64,000 nucleotides of DNA from contig JAHBWE010000018.1 of assembly GCA_019637155.1 (NCBI GenBank), forward strand, positions 124,001 through 188,000, read 5' to 3'. This DNA is from Labilithrix sp. (GTDB taxonomy: Bacteria > Myxococcota_A > Polyangia > Polyangiales > Polyangiaceae). Position 1 is the first letter of the stretch. Each line of letters starts with the position of its first letter. This document shows positions 1 to 7,886 of this stretch, piece after piece. Both the position numbers and the translations under genes were made by a program. A model generated the notes under the pieces. The model saw nothing but the letters and a program-made list of their open reading frames with translations, ran no database searches and was not told the origin of the DNA.

Positions 1-2
1 CG

Positions 3-317
3 CCCGCGCCGGCCCCGGCCGCTGCGTCGAAGTCGAAGGCGGCCGCGCCGCCGCCGGCCTCGTCGTCGAGCCCGATCATCCTCGTCGCGGCGCAAGACGA
101 CGCGGAGCAAGCCCCGAAGGTGAAGGAGCTCCACGAGGCGCTGACGAAGTCCTCCTGGCCACACGCGTACTGCCCCCATCCCGGCGGCCCCGCGCTCACC
201 CCCGACGACGTCGACTCCGCGCTGAAGTTCTTCAAACGCGACGCCGACGGCGCCCTGAAGCCAACCGGCACGACGTACTCGTGCGAAGGACCTCCGACTC
301 CGCCGACGAAGAAGTAA
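3..317 (+). CDS. C-terminal part of an unknown protein (start lies before the window)
   Basis: The last 104 codons of a gene that begins before base 1. The visible part opens with an Ala/Pro/Lys-rich linker of about 25 residues, followed by IILVAAQDD and a compact C-terminal segment with two cysteines (HAYCPHP and TYSCEG). The stop codon TAA at 315-317 is only three bases before the ATG of the following kinase, so both are probably in one transcription unit. I recognise no family. Confidence 0.6.
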   Translation, partial: PAPAPAAASKSKAAAPPPASSSSPIILVAAQDDAEQAPKVKELHEALTKSSWPHAYCPHPGGPALTPDDVDSALKFFKRDADGALKPTGTTYSCEGPPTPPTKK

Positions 318-320
318 CGA

Positions 321-1682
321 ATGAGCGTGGGGGTGGACGCAACGCAGTGGCTGGGCCGCTCCCTCGGGAAGTACACGCTCGATCGGATCGCGGGCATCGG
401 CGGGATGGCCGTCGTCTACGCGGCGCGCCATCGAAACGGCCATCGCGCGGCGGTGAAGATGCTGCGTCCGGCGCTCTCCGTCTCGGCGGACGTCCGCGCG
501 CGGTTCGTGCGCGAGGGCTACGCCGCGAACCGCGTCCCGCACGAAGGTGTCGTGCGCGTTTTCGACGACGACGTGACCGATGACGGCGTCGTCTACCTCG
601 TGATGGAGCTGCTCGAGGGTGAGACGCTCGCGTCGTTCGCGCGCGCGGCGCCGGGCGGGCGGCTCTCGGTCCACGCGGTCGTGGAGGTCGGCTGCCAGCT
701 CCTCGACGTCCTCGCCGCCGCGCACGAGGCGGGGGTGATCCATCGCGACGTCAAGCCGGAGAACGTCTTCGTCCTGCGCGACGGGACGGTGAAGGTGCTC
801 GACTTCGGCGTCGCGCAGATCCGCGATCCGCGGAGCCCGACGGCGACGGCGACGGGGCGCATGCTCGGCACGCCGGCGTTCATGCCGCCCGAGCAGGCGT
901 ACGGCCGGCGCAGTCAGATCGACGAGCGCAGCGATCTCTGGTCCGCCGCCGCGACGCTGTTCGCCGTGCTCGCCGGCCGCGTGGTGCATCAGGCGAGCAC
1001 GGCGGAGGAGACGTTGATCAAGGCAGCGACGGAGGCGGCGCCGCCGATCGCCACGGTCGTCCCCGACGTCCCGCCGGCGATCGCGGCAGTGCTCGACCGC
1101 GCGCTCGCGATCGACCGTGACGCGCGCTGGCCCTCGGCCGCCGCGATGCGCGGCGCGCTCGAGGACGCGTACACGCGCACGTACGGGACGCCGATCGGGC
1201 GCGTCGTCGAGGGACGCTCCGGCGTGACGGCGGTGCGGCGGTCGCGGCGTCGTCTTCCGGTCGTCGCGGCGATCGTGCTGGCGCTCGGCGCCGCTGGCGT
1301 CGCGTCCGCCGCGCGCGGTCGCGATGCGCCGGATACATCTTCGTCCACGATCGAGCCGTCGGCGCCGAGCGTGACGGCCTCACGGGTCGCGGCGGAGATC
1401 GACGAGGGCGGTGCGCCGGTGGCGGCGGCGATCCATGAGGTACCGGCGGTCACGCCGAGCGCGTCGTCGGCGGTCGACGAGGGCGCCGCTATCGCGCCGA
1501 GCGCGGCGTCGGCGCTCCGATCATCGCGTCGTGCCGACGCCATCGCGGTCGTGCCGCCAGCGGAAGCTACGAGCGTGGAGGCGGATGCGTCGGTCGTGGC
1601 CGCGAACGAGAACGAGAACGTCGTGTGCTTCGAGATCGACGAGGAAGGTCGCAAGTGGCCGAAGCGGTGCGTTCCTCGCTGA
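321..1682 (+). CDS. Membrane-anchored Ser/Thr protein kinase (module 1)
   Basis: Hanks-type protein kinase of 453 aa that should phosphorylate Ser/Thr on protein substrates in the cytoplasm. The Gly-rich loop (GIGGMAVVY) is near residues 25-33, the ATP-binding Lys is K46, the catalytic loop HRDVKPEN is at 141-148, DFG is at 161-163 and the P+1 segment GTPAFMPPE is at 183-191. One TM segment lies at about 312-330. The C-terminal part outside is Ala/Val/Glu-rich and ends with a short Cys-containing tail (CFEIDEEGRKWPKRC). The start ATG follows the upstream stop by 3 bp. Its last 58 bases lie inside the first copy of an 82-bp direct repeat. Before the Uma2 insertion the kinase probably overlapped the downstream PEGA-like gene by 28 bp. 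Confidence 0.93.
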   Translation: MSVGVDATQWLGRSLGKYTLDRIAGIGGMAVVYAARHRNGHRAAVKMLRPALSVSADVRARFVREGYAANRVPHEGVVRVFDDDVTDDGVVYLVMELLEGETLASFARAAPGGRLSVHAVVEVGCQLLDVLAAAHEAGVIHRDVKPENVFVLRDGTVKVLDFGVAQIRDPRSPTATATGRMLGTPAFMPPEQAYGRRSQIDERSDLWSAAATLFAVLAGRVVHQASTAEETLIKAATEAAPPIATVVPDVPPAIAAVLDRALAIDRDARWPSAAAMRGALEDAYTRTYGTPIGRVVEGRSGVTAVRRSRRRLPVVAAIVLALGAAGVASAARGRDAPDTSSSTIEPSAPSVTASRVAAEIDEGGAPVAAAIHEVPAVTPSASSAVDEGAAIAPSAASALRSSRRADAIAVVPPAEATSVEADASVVAANENENVVCFEIDEEGRKWPKRCVPR

Positions 1683-1706
1683 CGTGGCGCGCCGCCCTCG
1701 CGGCGC
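1625..1706 (+). repeat. 82-bp perfect direct repeat, copy A
   Basis: Identical to 2438-2519 (offset 813 bp), with mismatches immediately on both sides. This copy contains the kinase 3' end including its stop codon (1680-1682) and a now orphaned copy of the GTG start (1655) and signal-peptide codons of the PEGA-like gene. Together the two copies bracket a 731-bp segment that carries the Uma2 gene. Confidence 0.95.
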
Positions 1707-1727
1707 GTACGGGTCCTCCAGCGGTGG

Positions 1728-1733
1728 TAAGAT
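1728..1733 (+). promoter_or_regulatory. Candidate -10 hexamer of the Uma2 gene
   Basis: TAAGAT ends 6 nt before the ATG at 1740. This fits a TANNNT -10 element with transcription starting at or next to the start codon. No clear -35 is seen. The same arrangement recurs at other genes of the window. Confidence 0.45.
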
Positions 1734-1739
1734 CTCGAC

Positions 1740-2306
1740 ATGGCACACGCGGCCGCTTCTCCGTACGTCAATTTCGACGACTACTTCGAAGCCGAAGCGA
1801 CGGCCGGCGCGGACGCGCTCAAGCACGAGTGGTGCGACGGAGTCGTGTATGGGATGTCGCGCGGAACGCCGGAGCACGGGCGGCTCGTCTATCGCGCGTC
1901 GCTCGTCCTGGGCGCCGCGCTGCCAGCCGAGTGCACGGGATACGCGTCCGACACGATGCTCCACATCGAGGCGGCCCGGCTCTCGACCTACGCCGATCTG
2001 AGCATCGTGTGCGGTCCGCTCGAGACGATCACCGTCTACAAGAACGGGAAGTCCCTCGGGCAGGCGATCACGAACCCCGTCGTCGTCGTCGAGGTGCTCT
2101 CGAGCGCGACGGAGCGCTACGACCGCGACGGGAAGTTCCAGGCCTACAAGCAGTTGGCGTCGCTCCGAGAGTATGTCCTCATTTCTCAGGACGAGCGACG
2201 GATCGAGGTCTTCCGCCGAGAAGACGGATGGAAGGGCGAAGGTGCTGGCGCCGGGAGCATCCGCGTCCACGGCCAGCTCATCGCGATCGACGACGTCTAT
2301 CGCTGA
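1740..2306 (+). CDS. Uma2 family (DUF820) PD-(D/E)XK endonuclease-like protein
   Basis: A 188-aa protein of the Uma2/DUF820 family, a PD-(D/E)XK nuclease-fold family that is abundant in cyanobacteria and myxobacteria and whose biological role is not established. Family features seen are HEWCDGVVYGM near residues 28-38, GTPEHGRL (41-48), the conserved acidic position in TYADLSIVCGP, VVEVLSSATERYDRDGKF (about 117-134) and LREYVLISQDERRIEVFRR. The length is normal and the frame is open, so it may be functional. It lies alone in a segment bounded by 82-bp direct repeats inside an otherwise coupled kinase operon, which points to insertion. Its stop is followed by about 130 bp that contain a 27-bp shred of a kinase gene. 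Confidence 0.9.
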   Translation: MAHAAASPYVNFDDYFEAEATAGADALKHEWCDGVVYGMSRGTPEHGRLVYRASLVLGAALPAECTGYASDTMLHIEAARLSTYADLSIVCGPLETITVYKNGKSLGQAITNPVVVVEVLSSATERYDRDGKFQAYKQLASLREYVLISQDERRIEVFRREDGWKGEGAGAGSIRVHGQLIAIDDVYR

Positions 2307-2357
2307 CTCCACGATCGCTGCGCGCCGTGAGCCTGCCCCAGCTCTACGCGGACTCGC

Positions 2358-2384
2358 CGCATCGCTCGCGGTGGCGATCTCGGG
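2358..2384 (-). repeat. 27-bp shred identical to the kinase gene at 6954-7841
   Basis: Bases 2358-2384 are identical to 7632-7658 on the same strand. There the sequence is part of the kinase coding strand (minus; residues around EIATASDA). Here it lies in the spacer behind the Uma2 gene and encodes nothing recognisable. The flanking bases do not match. Confidence 0.8.
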
Positions 2385-2437
2385 TACTGCTACCCTTGGC
2401 GCGTGTTGTGTGAGCTCATTCCGCTGTTCGACGCGCC

Positions 2438-2519
2438 GTGCTTCGAGATCGACGAGGAAGGTCGCAAGTGGCCGAAGCGGTGCGTTCCTCGCTGACGTGG
2501 CGCGCCGCCCTCGCGGCGC
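2438..2519 (+). repeat. 82-bp perfect direct repeat, copy B
   Basis: Second copy of 1625-1706. It carries a duplicate of the kinase 3' end (not used here) and supplies the ribosome binding site GAGGAAGG (2454-2461), the GTG start (2468) and the first signal-peptide codons of the intact PEGA-like gene. Confidence 0.95.
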
Positions 2520-3274
2520 TGGCGTGTTGGCTCGCCCCGTCGACGGCGCGCGCCGACACGTGTCTCGATGCCGGCGAGCGCGCTCGCGTCGCGCTCGCGG
2601 AGCGCCGGCTCCTCGCGGCGCGCAGCGAGCTCCGAGCGTGCGCGGCGCCGGAGTGCGACGAGGCGATCCGCGCGCTCTGCGACGATCGTCTGCGCGAGGT
2701 GAACGAGCGCCTTCCGAGCGTCGTGTTCCATTTGAAGGAGCCGTCGGGAGCCGACATCTCCACGGCGACGTTGAGCGTCGACGGCACGCCGCTCGACGTC
2801 GCGATCGGCGCCGAGATCGTCCTCGATCCTGGCCCACATCACTTCACGATCGACGCCGGCGGCGCGCGTGAAGAGCGCACGCTCGTGCTCCTCGAGCGCG
2901 AGAAGGGGCGCCGCGAGACGGTGGTCATCGGCGCGCCGCGTCCAGTCGCACGCGCCGTGGACACGCGCCCGCCGTCGAGCGCGTGGCGGACGGCGGGCTT
3001 CCTCGTGCTCGGCGCCGGGGCGGTCGGCCTCGGCATCGGGACGGCCTTCGGCATCGACGCGATCGTGAAGGAGCGGAGCGCGGGCTGCGACGCGAGCAAC
3101 GTCTGCGACGATCCGAGCTACCGCCGCGACGCGCGCGCCGCCGCGCGCGTGTCGACGATCGCGCTCGCCGCCGGCGCGGGCCTCGCGATCGCGGGCGGAC
3201 TCCTCGTCTTCCTCTCGCCGCGGTTCGCCGTGGGCGCCACTGTGTCGGGCGCGACGTTCGCGGGGCGATGGTGA
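2468..3274 (+). CDS. Secreted two-TM protein with PEGA-like domain (module 1)
   Basis: 268 aa. A signal peptide (about 1-29, ending TARA before DTC) is followed by a four-Cys region (C32, C58, C63, C71), a PEGA-like beta domain (about 84-155), a first hydrophobic helix (174-195), a loop with two Cys (C207, C213), a second helix (230-250) and a short C-terminal tail ending AGRW. The layout closely matches the protein at 15703-16863, including DTC after the signal peptide and a PEC motif. GTG 2468 is preferred over the upstream GTG 2438 because GAGGAAGG lies 6 nt before it and it opens the signal peptide. The gene overlaps the next lipoprotein gene by 7 bp. Role inferred: envelope partner of the kinase. 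No enzymatic motif is seen. Confidence 0.8.
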   Translation: MAEAVRSSLTWRAALAALACWLAPSTARADTCLDAGERARVALAERRLLAARSELRACAAPECDEAIRALCDDRLREVNERLPSVVFHLKEPSGADISTATLSVDGTPLDVAIGAEIVLDPGPHHFTIDAGGAREERTLVLLEREKGRRETVVIGAPRPVARAVDTRPPSSAWRTAGFLVLGAGAVGLGIGTAFGIDAIVKERSAGCDASNVCDDPSYRRDARAAARVSTIALAAGAGLAIAGGLLVFLSPRFAVGATVSGATFAGRW

Positions 3275-4260
3275 TCCGCGCGCTCGCCCTCGCCGCTGCA
3301 TTCACGCTCGCGTCGCTCGGATGCGCGACCGTGCTCGGCGGTCTCGACGACGGCGCGCCCCGCGACGCAGGCGCCGAGATCGAGGTCGAAGCCGGGACGG
3401 ATGCCACACCCGCACCGGCGCCTGCGCCCACATGCGCGTGGCTCGGCGGCTTCGCGCATCGTGTCCCGCTGCGCGTCGAGCACACGGGTCCGCGGGTCGC
3501 GGGCTATCAGGTCGCGCTGGCGCTCCCGGCGTCGCTCGCGGCGAAGCCCGACGGCGCGGACCTGCGACCGACCCTCGCCGACGGCGTCACGCGCGTCCCG
3601 TACTGGATCGAGCCGGACGGCGCCGGCGCGGCGAAGAAGCTCTGGATGCGCGTCGACCTCGAGGAGCGGCCGATCGATCTGTGGCTCTACTACGGCGCGC
3701 CCTCCGCGGAGAGCGAGGCATCGCGCGACGCTACGTTCGTCCGTGGCGCGATCGAGAACCCGACCTTCGACGGCCCGCGCGGCTGGACGACGTTCGATTC
3801 GCACGAGTCCACGACGAGCACCGATCAGCGCTCCGTCACGATCGCGGACGGGAAGGCGTCGTTCTGGATGGCGCGTCAGCCCGATCCGAACGGCGCCACG
3901 ATCGGCGCGTGCCAGCGTGCGAGCTTCGCAAGCGGATCGCGGTATCGGTTCCTCTTTGATTTGACGCTGACGGTCACCGAGCACGCGGGAGTCACCATCT
4001 TCTCGGGCGAGCTCGAGCCATCCAGCGTCGTGTGGTGGTTGCCCGGCACGAACCTCCATGCGCCGGCGCGGGTCGCGCATCTCCAGTCCGGTCCCTTCGA
4101 CGAAGGAGTGAGGACCGTCTGTCTCGTCGCGAGCACCGTTGGCGGCGCGCACGGGACGGCCATCGGCGCGGAGCTCTCGAACCTCCGCGTTCGGCGCTGG
4201 CTCGACGGGGACCGTATCGCGACGATCGTGGGACCAGCGGAGGCCTCGTGCGAGCGATGA
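3268..4260 (+). CDS. DUF2341 lipoprotein
   Basis: 330 aa with a lipoprotein signal ending LASLGC (Cys about residue 19), an Asp/Ala-rich linker and a DUF2341 domain (W..FAHRVPL, a DGADLRP segment, YWIEPDG, LWMRVDL, LYYGAP). DUF2341 is found on secreted and surface proteins and its ligand is unknown. The rest (about 150-330) is a beta-rich region that may bind carbohydrate or protein. ATG 3268 overlaps the TGA of the preceding gene, so translation is coupled. The next gene is a paralogue in the same order of segments. Confidence 0.8.
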   Translation: MVIRALALAAAFTLASLGCATVLGGLDDGAPRDAGAEIEVEAGTDATPAPAPAPTCAWLGGFAHRVPLRVEHTGPRVAGYQVALALPASLAAKPDGADLRPTLADGVTRVPYWIEPDGAGAAKKLWMRVDLEERPIDLWLYYGAPSAESEASRDATFVRGAIENPTFDGPRGWTTFDSHESTTSTDQRSVTIADGKASFWMARQPDPNGATIGACQRASFASGSRYRFLFDLTLTVTEHAGVTIFSGELEPSSVVWWLPGTNLHAPARVAHLQSGPFDEGVRTVCLVASTVGGAHGTAIGAELSNLRVRRWLDGDRIATIVGPAEASCER

Positions 4261-5228
4261 TCGTGCTGCGGCGCGCGACGTTCGTCGTGGTGGCCGTCGC
4301 GAGCGTCACGGCGTGCGCCGATCTCCTCGGTGGTCTCGAGGAAGGTCGTCCACGCCCCTCCGAGCGCATCGGTGTGGACGCCTCACCGGTGGCGCCGGAG
4401 GCCGGGAGCGACGCGAGCGACGCCGGCGCTTGCGACGCTCGCCCGTGGCTCGACGGCTTCGCGCACCGCGTCTTCGTCGACGTCGCCATGCACGCAGCGA
4501 TCACGGAGTACACCTTCGCTTTGCGGCTCGACACGAGGTCCCTCGTCGCGGCGGGGAGGCTCCGCGAGGACGGTCGCGACCTCCGCGCGACCGCTGCGGA
4601 CGGGACGACGGTGCTGCCGCTCCGCCTCGGCTCGCCGATCGGCGACGCGACGAAGATCTGGGTGAAGACGGATCTCGCGGAGGGCGTGAACCGGATCTTC
4701 CTCTATTACGGCGACCCTGATGCAGGGCCCTCGCGCGACGACGTGTTCTTCGACGGCATCGTCGCGAACCCGCGCTTCGATCCGGACGCGGGCGGGTGGA
4801 GCGATCGCTATGGCGCCGGTGAGCTGGCCCTCCGCGACGGCGAGGCGATCGTCGTGTACGAGCGCGCCGGGTCCGAGCCCGAGTTCTTGCCGCGCGCCGG
4901 GTGGTGTCAGAGCTTCGTCTTCCCGTTCGGTCGCGCCTGGTCGATCGTCTTCGACGTGCGGCCGATCGTGGTCGGGACAGCGACGGTCGAGGCGTGGCTG
5001 CAGGACGGCCCGCGTCTCTGGGAGACCTCGAGTATCCAGCCCATCGACGACGCGACATCGCGCACCATCCAGCCGGGCGCGAGGGTTGTGTGCCTCGGCG
5101 TATGGCTGCCGAGCCCGGACGTTCCGGTGCGAGTCGGGGCGGCCTTCTCCAACGTCCGCGCGAACCCCTTCGCGTACAGTCCACCGCAGCTCTCCGAGCC
5201 GAGCCTCGAGGAGTCCCCGTGTCCTTGA
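4257..5228 (+). CDS. DUF2341 lipoprotein, paralogue of the preceding gene
   Basis: 323 aa with a lipobox VTAC at about residue 18 and the same domain order as its neighbour: linker, W..FAHRVFV, DGRDLRA, KIWVKTDL, IFLYYGDPDA, then a beta-rich C-terminal half. ATG 4257 overlaps the TGA of the preceding gene (ATGA). A GTG three codons upstream (4248) is the alternative start. It probably arose by tandem duplication and then diverged strongly. It is the last gene of kinase module 1. Confidence 0.8.
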   Translation: MIVLRRATFVVVAVASVTACADLLGGLEEGRPRPSERIGVDASPVAPEAGSDASDAGACDARPWLDGFAHRVFVDVAMHAAITEYTFALRLDTRSLVAAGRLREDGRDLRATAADGTTVLPLRLGSPIGDATKIWVKTDLAEGVNRIFLYYGDPDAGPSRDDVFFDGIVANPRFDPDAGGWSDRYGAGELALRDGEAIVVYERAGSEPEFLPRAGWCQSFVFPFGRAWSIVFDVRPIVVGTATVEAWLQDGPRLWETSSIQPIDDATSRTIQPGARVVCLGVWLPSPDVPVRVGAAFSNVRANPFAYSPPQLSEPSLEESPCP

Positions 5229-5249
5229 CCGAGACCGATCGTCGAACAT

Positions 5250-5282
5250 ACACAAAACTAAAATTTTGCTTACGTTTTGTGT
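5250..5282. promoter_or_regulatory. AT-rich inverted repeat before the AbiEi remnant
   Basis: Arms of 9 bp (ACACAAAAC at 5250-5258 and GTTTTGTGT at 5274-5282) enclose a 15-nt AT-rich loop, which stands out in about 70 % GC DNA. AbiEi antitoxins are known to repress their own promoters by binding inverted repeats, so this may be the old operator/promoter of the decayed gene that follows. That link is an inference. Confidence 0.4.
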
Positions 5283-5608
5283 GTATTCGCAGGTCACACA
5301 GTCCGCCCCGACGAGGAGCTCGTCGCCGCCTGGCTGTGGTCCGAGATGGCTGCAGACTGGCGCCGGCGCCGGTTTCGCGTGCCGCCCGACATCGTCCTCC
5401 ACCACTCCGACGTGCCGCGTGAAGTCGCTCGTGGTTCGGCGCCGTGCCGACGACCAACCCGCGGCGCTCGCTGAGCGACTGCGCGAAGGACGGGCTCTCC
5501 CCGGAGCTTCTTCGACAAGCAGCACAGCAAGCGCTTCGCCGTGGGCTCGTCACGAGGACCGAGCTCGGCGACGTCGAAGTTGCTCTCGCGCCCTTCGGAG
5601 GACTTGCA
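5277..5608 (+). pseudogene. Decayed AbiEi-type antitoxin gene
   Basis: Pieces of a type IV antitoxin (AbiEi-like) protein can be read in two frames. Frame 3 gives RPDEELVAAWLWSE and then RRRRFRVPPDIVLHHSDVP. Frame 2 takes over near 5425 with WFGAVPTTNPRR, LSPELLRQAAQQALRRG and VEVALAPFGGLA. The N-terminal winged-helix part is missing, the segment normally lying between WLWS and the Arg-rich strand is deleted, and there is a frameshift near 5415-5430. No AbiEii toxin gene is seen next to it. The assignment rests on remembered family sequence patterns. Confidence 0.6.
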
Positions 5609-5614
5609 GCTTGC

Positions 5615-5654
5615 CGAGACGTTCGCGGCGGACTTGGCATCCCGCAGCACGGAC
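5615..5654 (-). repeat. 40-bp shred of the PEGA-like gene at 15703-16863
   Basis: The reverse complement of 5615-5654 matches about 16676-16715 with one mismatch. This part codes for VLRDAKSAANVS in the two-TM protein of kinase module 2. Here it is antisense, sits directly behind the AbiEi remnant and has no coding role. Confidence 0.75.
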
Positions 5655-5751
5655 GCCACGCTCAGCATGGTGCTCGACGTTCCGCCGAAGACACGTGAAC
5701 AGACGTCCCTGCTTGCTGGAGCCATACTCGCGCACGCCAGGCCTGCCGGAC

Positions 5752-6388
5752 GTGCGTGGCTGCGTCCGAAAACAGCTCGCGTGGGACAACCAACGGAGGC
5801 GCAAAGCCGAGCGGGAGAACGAAGCGCTCCCCGAGTTTCCGTACCTCTGGCTCCTGAGCACCGGCGATCCGAAGACGGTAACGGAGAGCTACGAGCTCGA
5901 GCCATCGCGGGAGGGATGGCCGAAGGGTTTTCGCTTCGACGCGCCTGGACACGCGATAGGCGTCGTGGTCCTGTCGGAGCTCGCGCGCGTACCAGAGACG
6001 CTGCTCCTTCGTCTGCTCGGACGAGACGCGGTGCTCCAAGACGCGATCGCCGATGCGCGCACTCTCGAGTCCGGAGAGCTGCGCCGCATGATTCTGGAGC
6101 TGCTCGTGCGGCGCCGGATGGTGATGCCAGAATCGGAAGACAGCGAGGATCGGAAAGAAGCCGCCATGCTCGAGCAGGAGTTTCAGCAGTTCAAGAAGGC
6201 GATGCGCGACGAGGGGAAGGCGGAAGGGAAGGCCGAGGCGATCCTCCGCGTCTTCGATGCGCGCGAGCTCCAGATCACCAACACCGAGCGGGCGCGCATC
6301 CTCGCCTGCACGGATCTCGCTCAGCTCGACCGCTGGCTCGAGCGAGCCGTCTCCGCAACCCTCCGTTCGCGACGTGCTCGCCGACTGA
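5752..6388 (+). pseudogene. C-terminal fragment of an Rpn-like nuclease-family gene, frameshifted near its end
   Basis: An open frame from GTG 5752 reads RKQLAWDNQRRRKAE, PEFPYLWLLSTGDP and LLLRLLGRDAVLQDAI. It ends with a Lys/Gly/Glu-rich stretch (DEGKAEGKAEAILRV) and ILACTDLAQLDRWLERAV, the same C-terminal layout as the intact gene at 19769-20665. The nuclease core normally upstream is absent. Just before the end one extra base (near 6358) shifts the frame. In the corrected frame the protein would end VSATSVRDVLAD with TGA at 6386-6388, as expected for the family. Without correction the frame runs on antisense into the LuxR gene. Confidence 0.6.
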
Positions 6389-6405
6389 TCATCGCGTTCG
6401 CACGC

Positions 6406-6957
6406 TCAAAGCCGTGCGAGCGCGGCGAGGAGGGCGCTCCGACTGTCGAAGCCCGACTTCTGGAAGATCGCGGTGAGGTGCGTCTCGACCGTGCGTTCGG
6501 CGCAGCCGAGCCGTAGGGCGATCGTCTTGTTCGTGAACCCTTCGAGCAGCATCGTGAGCACGTCGCTCTGTCGCGGCGTGAGCTCCCAGAGCGACGTCGC
6601 GTACGCCGCTGTGGCGGCAGCAGAGGAGCGGCGGGGGAAGACGACGAGAAAATAGGTCGGCCCCGTCTCGCCGCGAAGGGGCGTGACGAGCGCCGTGCGC
6701 GCCGGATCGGATCCGTCCTTCGCGGCGGCCGCGAGCGATCGGCGAAGGCGGTCGCCATCGCCATCGTCGTCGCCGTTGCTCGCGAGCTTTCGCGCGCCGC
6801 TCGCGTTCGCGTGGAGCGGCGTGCCGCGCGCGGACACGATGAACGCCGGACCGTCGAGCGCGTCGAGGGCGGCGGCGAGCGCGACGCGGGCCAGCTTTCC
6901 CTTGCCGAGGAGACGCGCGAGCGTCAGCGCCGACGGCGTCGTCGTCTCGACCGTCAT
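6406..6957 (-). CDS. PAS-LuxR type transcriptional regulator
   Basis: 183 aa. An N-terminal PAS-like sensor part (about 30-75, ALDGPAFIVSARGTPLHAN) is followed by a LuxR/FixJ DNA-binding domain at about 128-180 (LTPRQSDVLTMLLEGFTNK, RLGCAERTVETHLTAIFQK). ATG 6957 overlaps the TGA of the upstream kinase gene (ATGA), so the two are translationally coupled. The kinase may control this regulator by phosphorylation, but that is inference. A partial copy of its N-terminus is fused to a partial kinase at 9604-10105. Confidence 0.85.
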   Translation of the reverse strand: MTVETTTPSALTLARLLGKGKLARVALAAALDALDGPAFIVSARGTPLHANASGARKLASNGDDDGDGDRLRRSLAAAAKDGSDPARTALVTPLRGETGPTYFLVVFPRRSSAAATAAYATSLWELTPRQSDVLTMLLEGFTNKTIALRLGCAERTVETHLTAIFQKSGFDSRSALLAALARL

Positions 6958-7841
6958 CCGGGACGCATCTCCATGAGCGCAGCGCGCATCGCGGCGGCGC
7001 TCGGCCAGCGCAACTCGCGATCGAACGAGAGCGCGACGTCGACGACGTGCGCGAGGTCCTCGTCGAGGTCGGGCGCGAAGCGGCGGACCGCGGGAGCCGG
7101 CGTGGTGGCGGTGACGATCATGCGCTCGAGCGGGTTCTTCCCGTCGTGGACGAACCGTCCAGTGAGGAACGCAAAGAGCATCGCGCCGACGGCGTACACG
7201 TCCGCGCGGGCGTCGGCGTCGCGCGCCCGCCCGCGCGCGAGCTCCGGCGCGACGAACTCGGCAGCGCCGAGGGCATCGCCGGTCGGCGTCGCGCGCGGCT
7301 GATCGAGGAGGCGCGCGATCCCGAAGTCGAGGACCTTCAGCCGGCGGTCCGGACCGACGACGAAGACGTTGTCCGGCTTGAGATCGCGGTGCACGACGTT
7401 CGCGCGCGCCGCCGCCACGAGCACGTCGAGGAGCTCCGCGCCGATCGCGACCGCGCGCGCCCGCCCGAGCCGATGGCCTGCCGCGCGCCATTCGTCCGCG
7501 AGCGTGCTCCCTTCGAGGAGCTCCATCACGAGGAACGTCGTCTCCTCGTCCTCGTCGTCGTCGAGGATCCGGACGACACCGGCGTGCTCGATCCGATTCG
7601 CGATGTACCCTTCGCGGAGGAAGCGAGATCGCGCATCGCTCGCGGTGGCGATCTCGGGGTGCAGCACCTTCACCGCGACGCGCATCCCGTTCCGGTGCGT
7701 CGCTTCGTAGACGGCGCCGCACGATCCGACGCCGAGCACACGATCGAGGCGATATTTCTGGCGCAGGCTCGTTCCGACTCGTGCGTCGACGCGTTCCTGC
7801 ACGGAGCGATCGACGCTGACCTCCGACCTCACCCCTGCCAT
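6954..7841 (-). CDS. Soluble Ser/Thr protein kinase
   Basis: 295 aa and little more than a kinase domain: Gly-rich loop GVGSCGAVYE at 37-46, ATP-binding Lys K58, HRDLKPDN at 151-158, DFG at 172-174, and an AEFVAPE activation-segment end. There is no TM segment or C-terminal sensor, unlike the other kinases in the window. It is the first gene of a two-gene operon with the PAS-LuxR regulator. The first about 95 codons and 57 bp of upstream DNA recur in inverted orientation at 9604-10105. Confidence 0.92.
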   Translation of the reverse strand: MAGVRSEVSVDRSVQERVDARVGTSLRQKYRLDRVLGVGSCGAVYEATHRNGMRVAVKVLHPEIATASDARSRFLREGYIANRIEHAGVVRILDDDEDEETTFLVMELLEGSTLADEWRAAGHRLGRARAVAIGAELLDVLVAAARANVVHRDLKPDNVFVVGPDRRLKVLDFGIARLLDQPRATPTGDALGAAEFVAPELARGRARDADARADVYAVGAMLFAFLTGRFVHDGKNPLERMIVTATTPAPAVRRFAPDLDEDLAHVVDVALSFDRELRWPSAAAMRAALMEMRPG

Positions 7842-7886
7842 GAACGGTCGAGGCTAAAGGACCGGTCGACGCTCCTCAAGCGAAGG

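Noticed and set aside
1625..2519. The 82-bp repeats as an ordinary IS target duplication
   Set aside because: IS target duplications are usually 2-14 bp, and no transposase or terminal inverted repeats are seen inside, so a classical IS is not supported.
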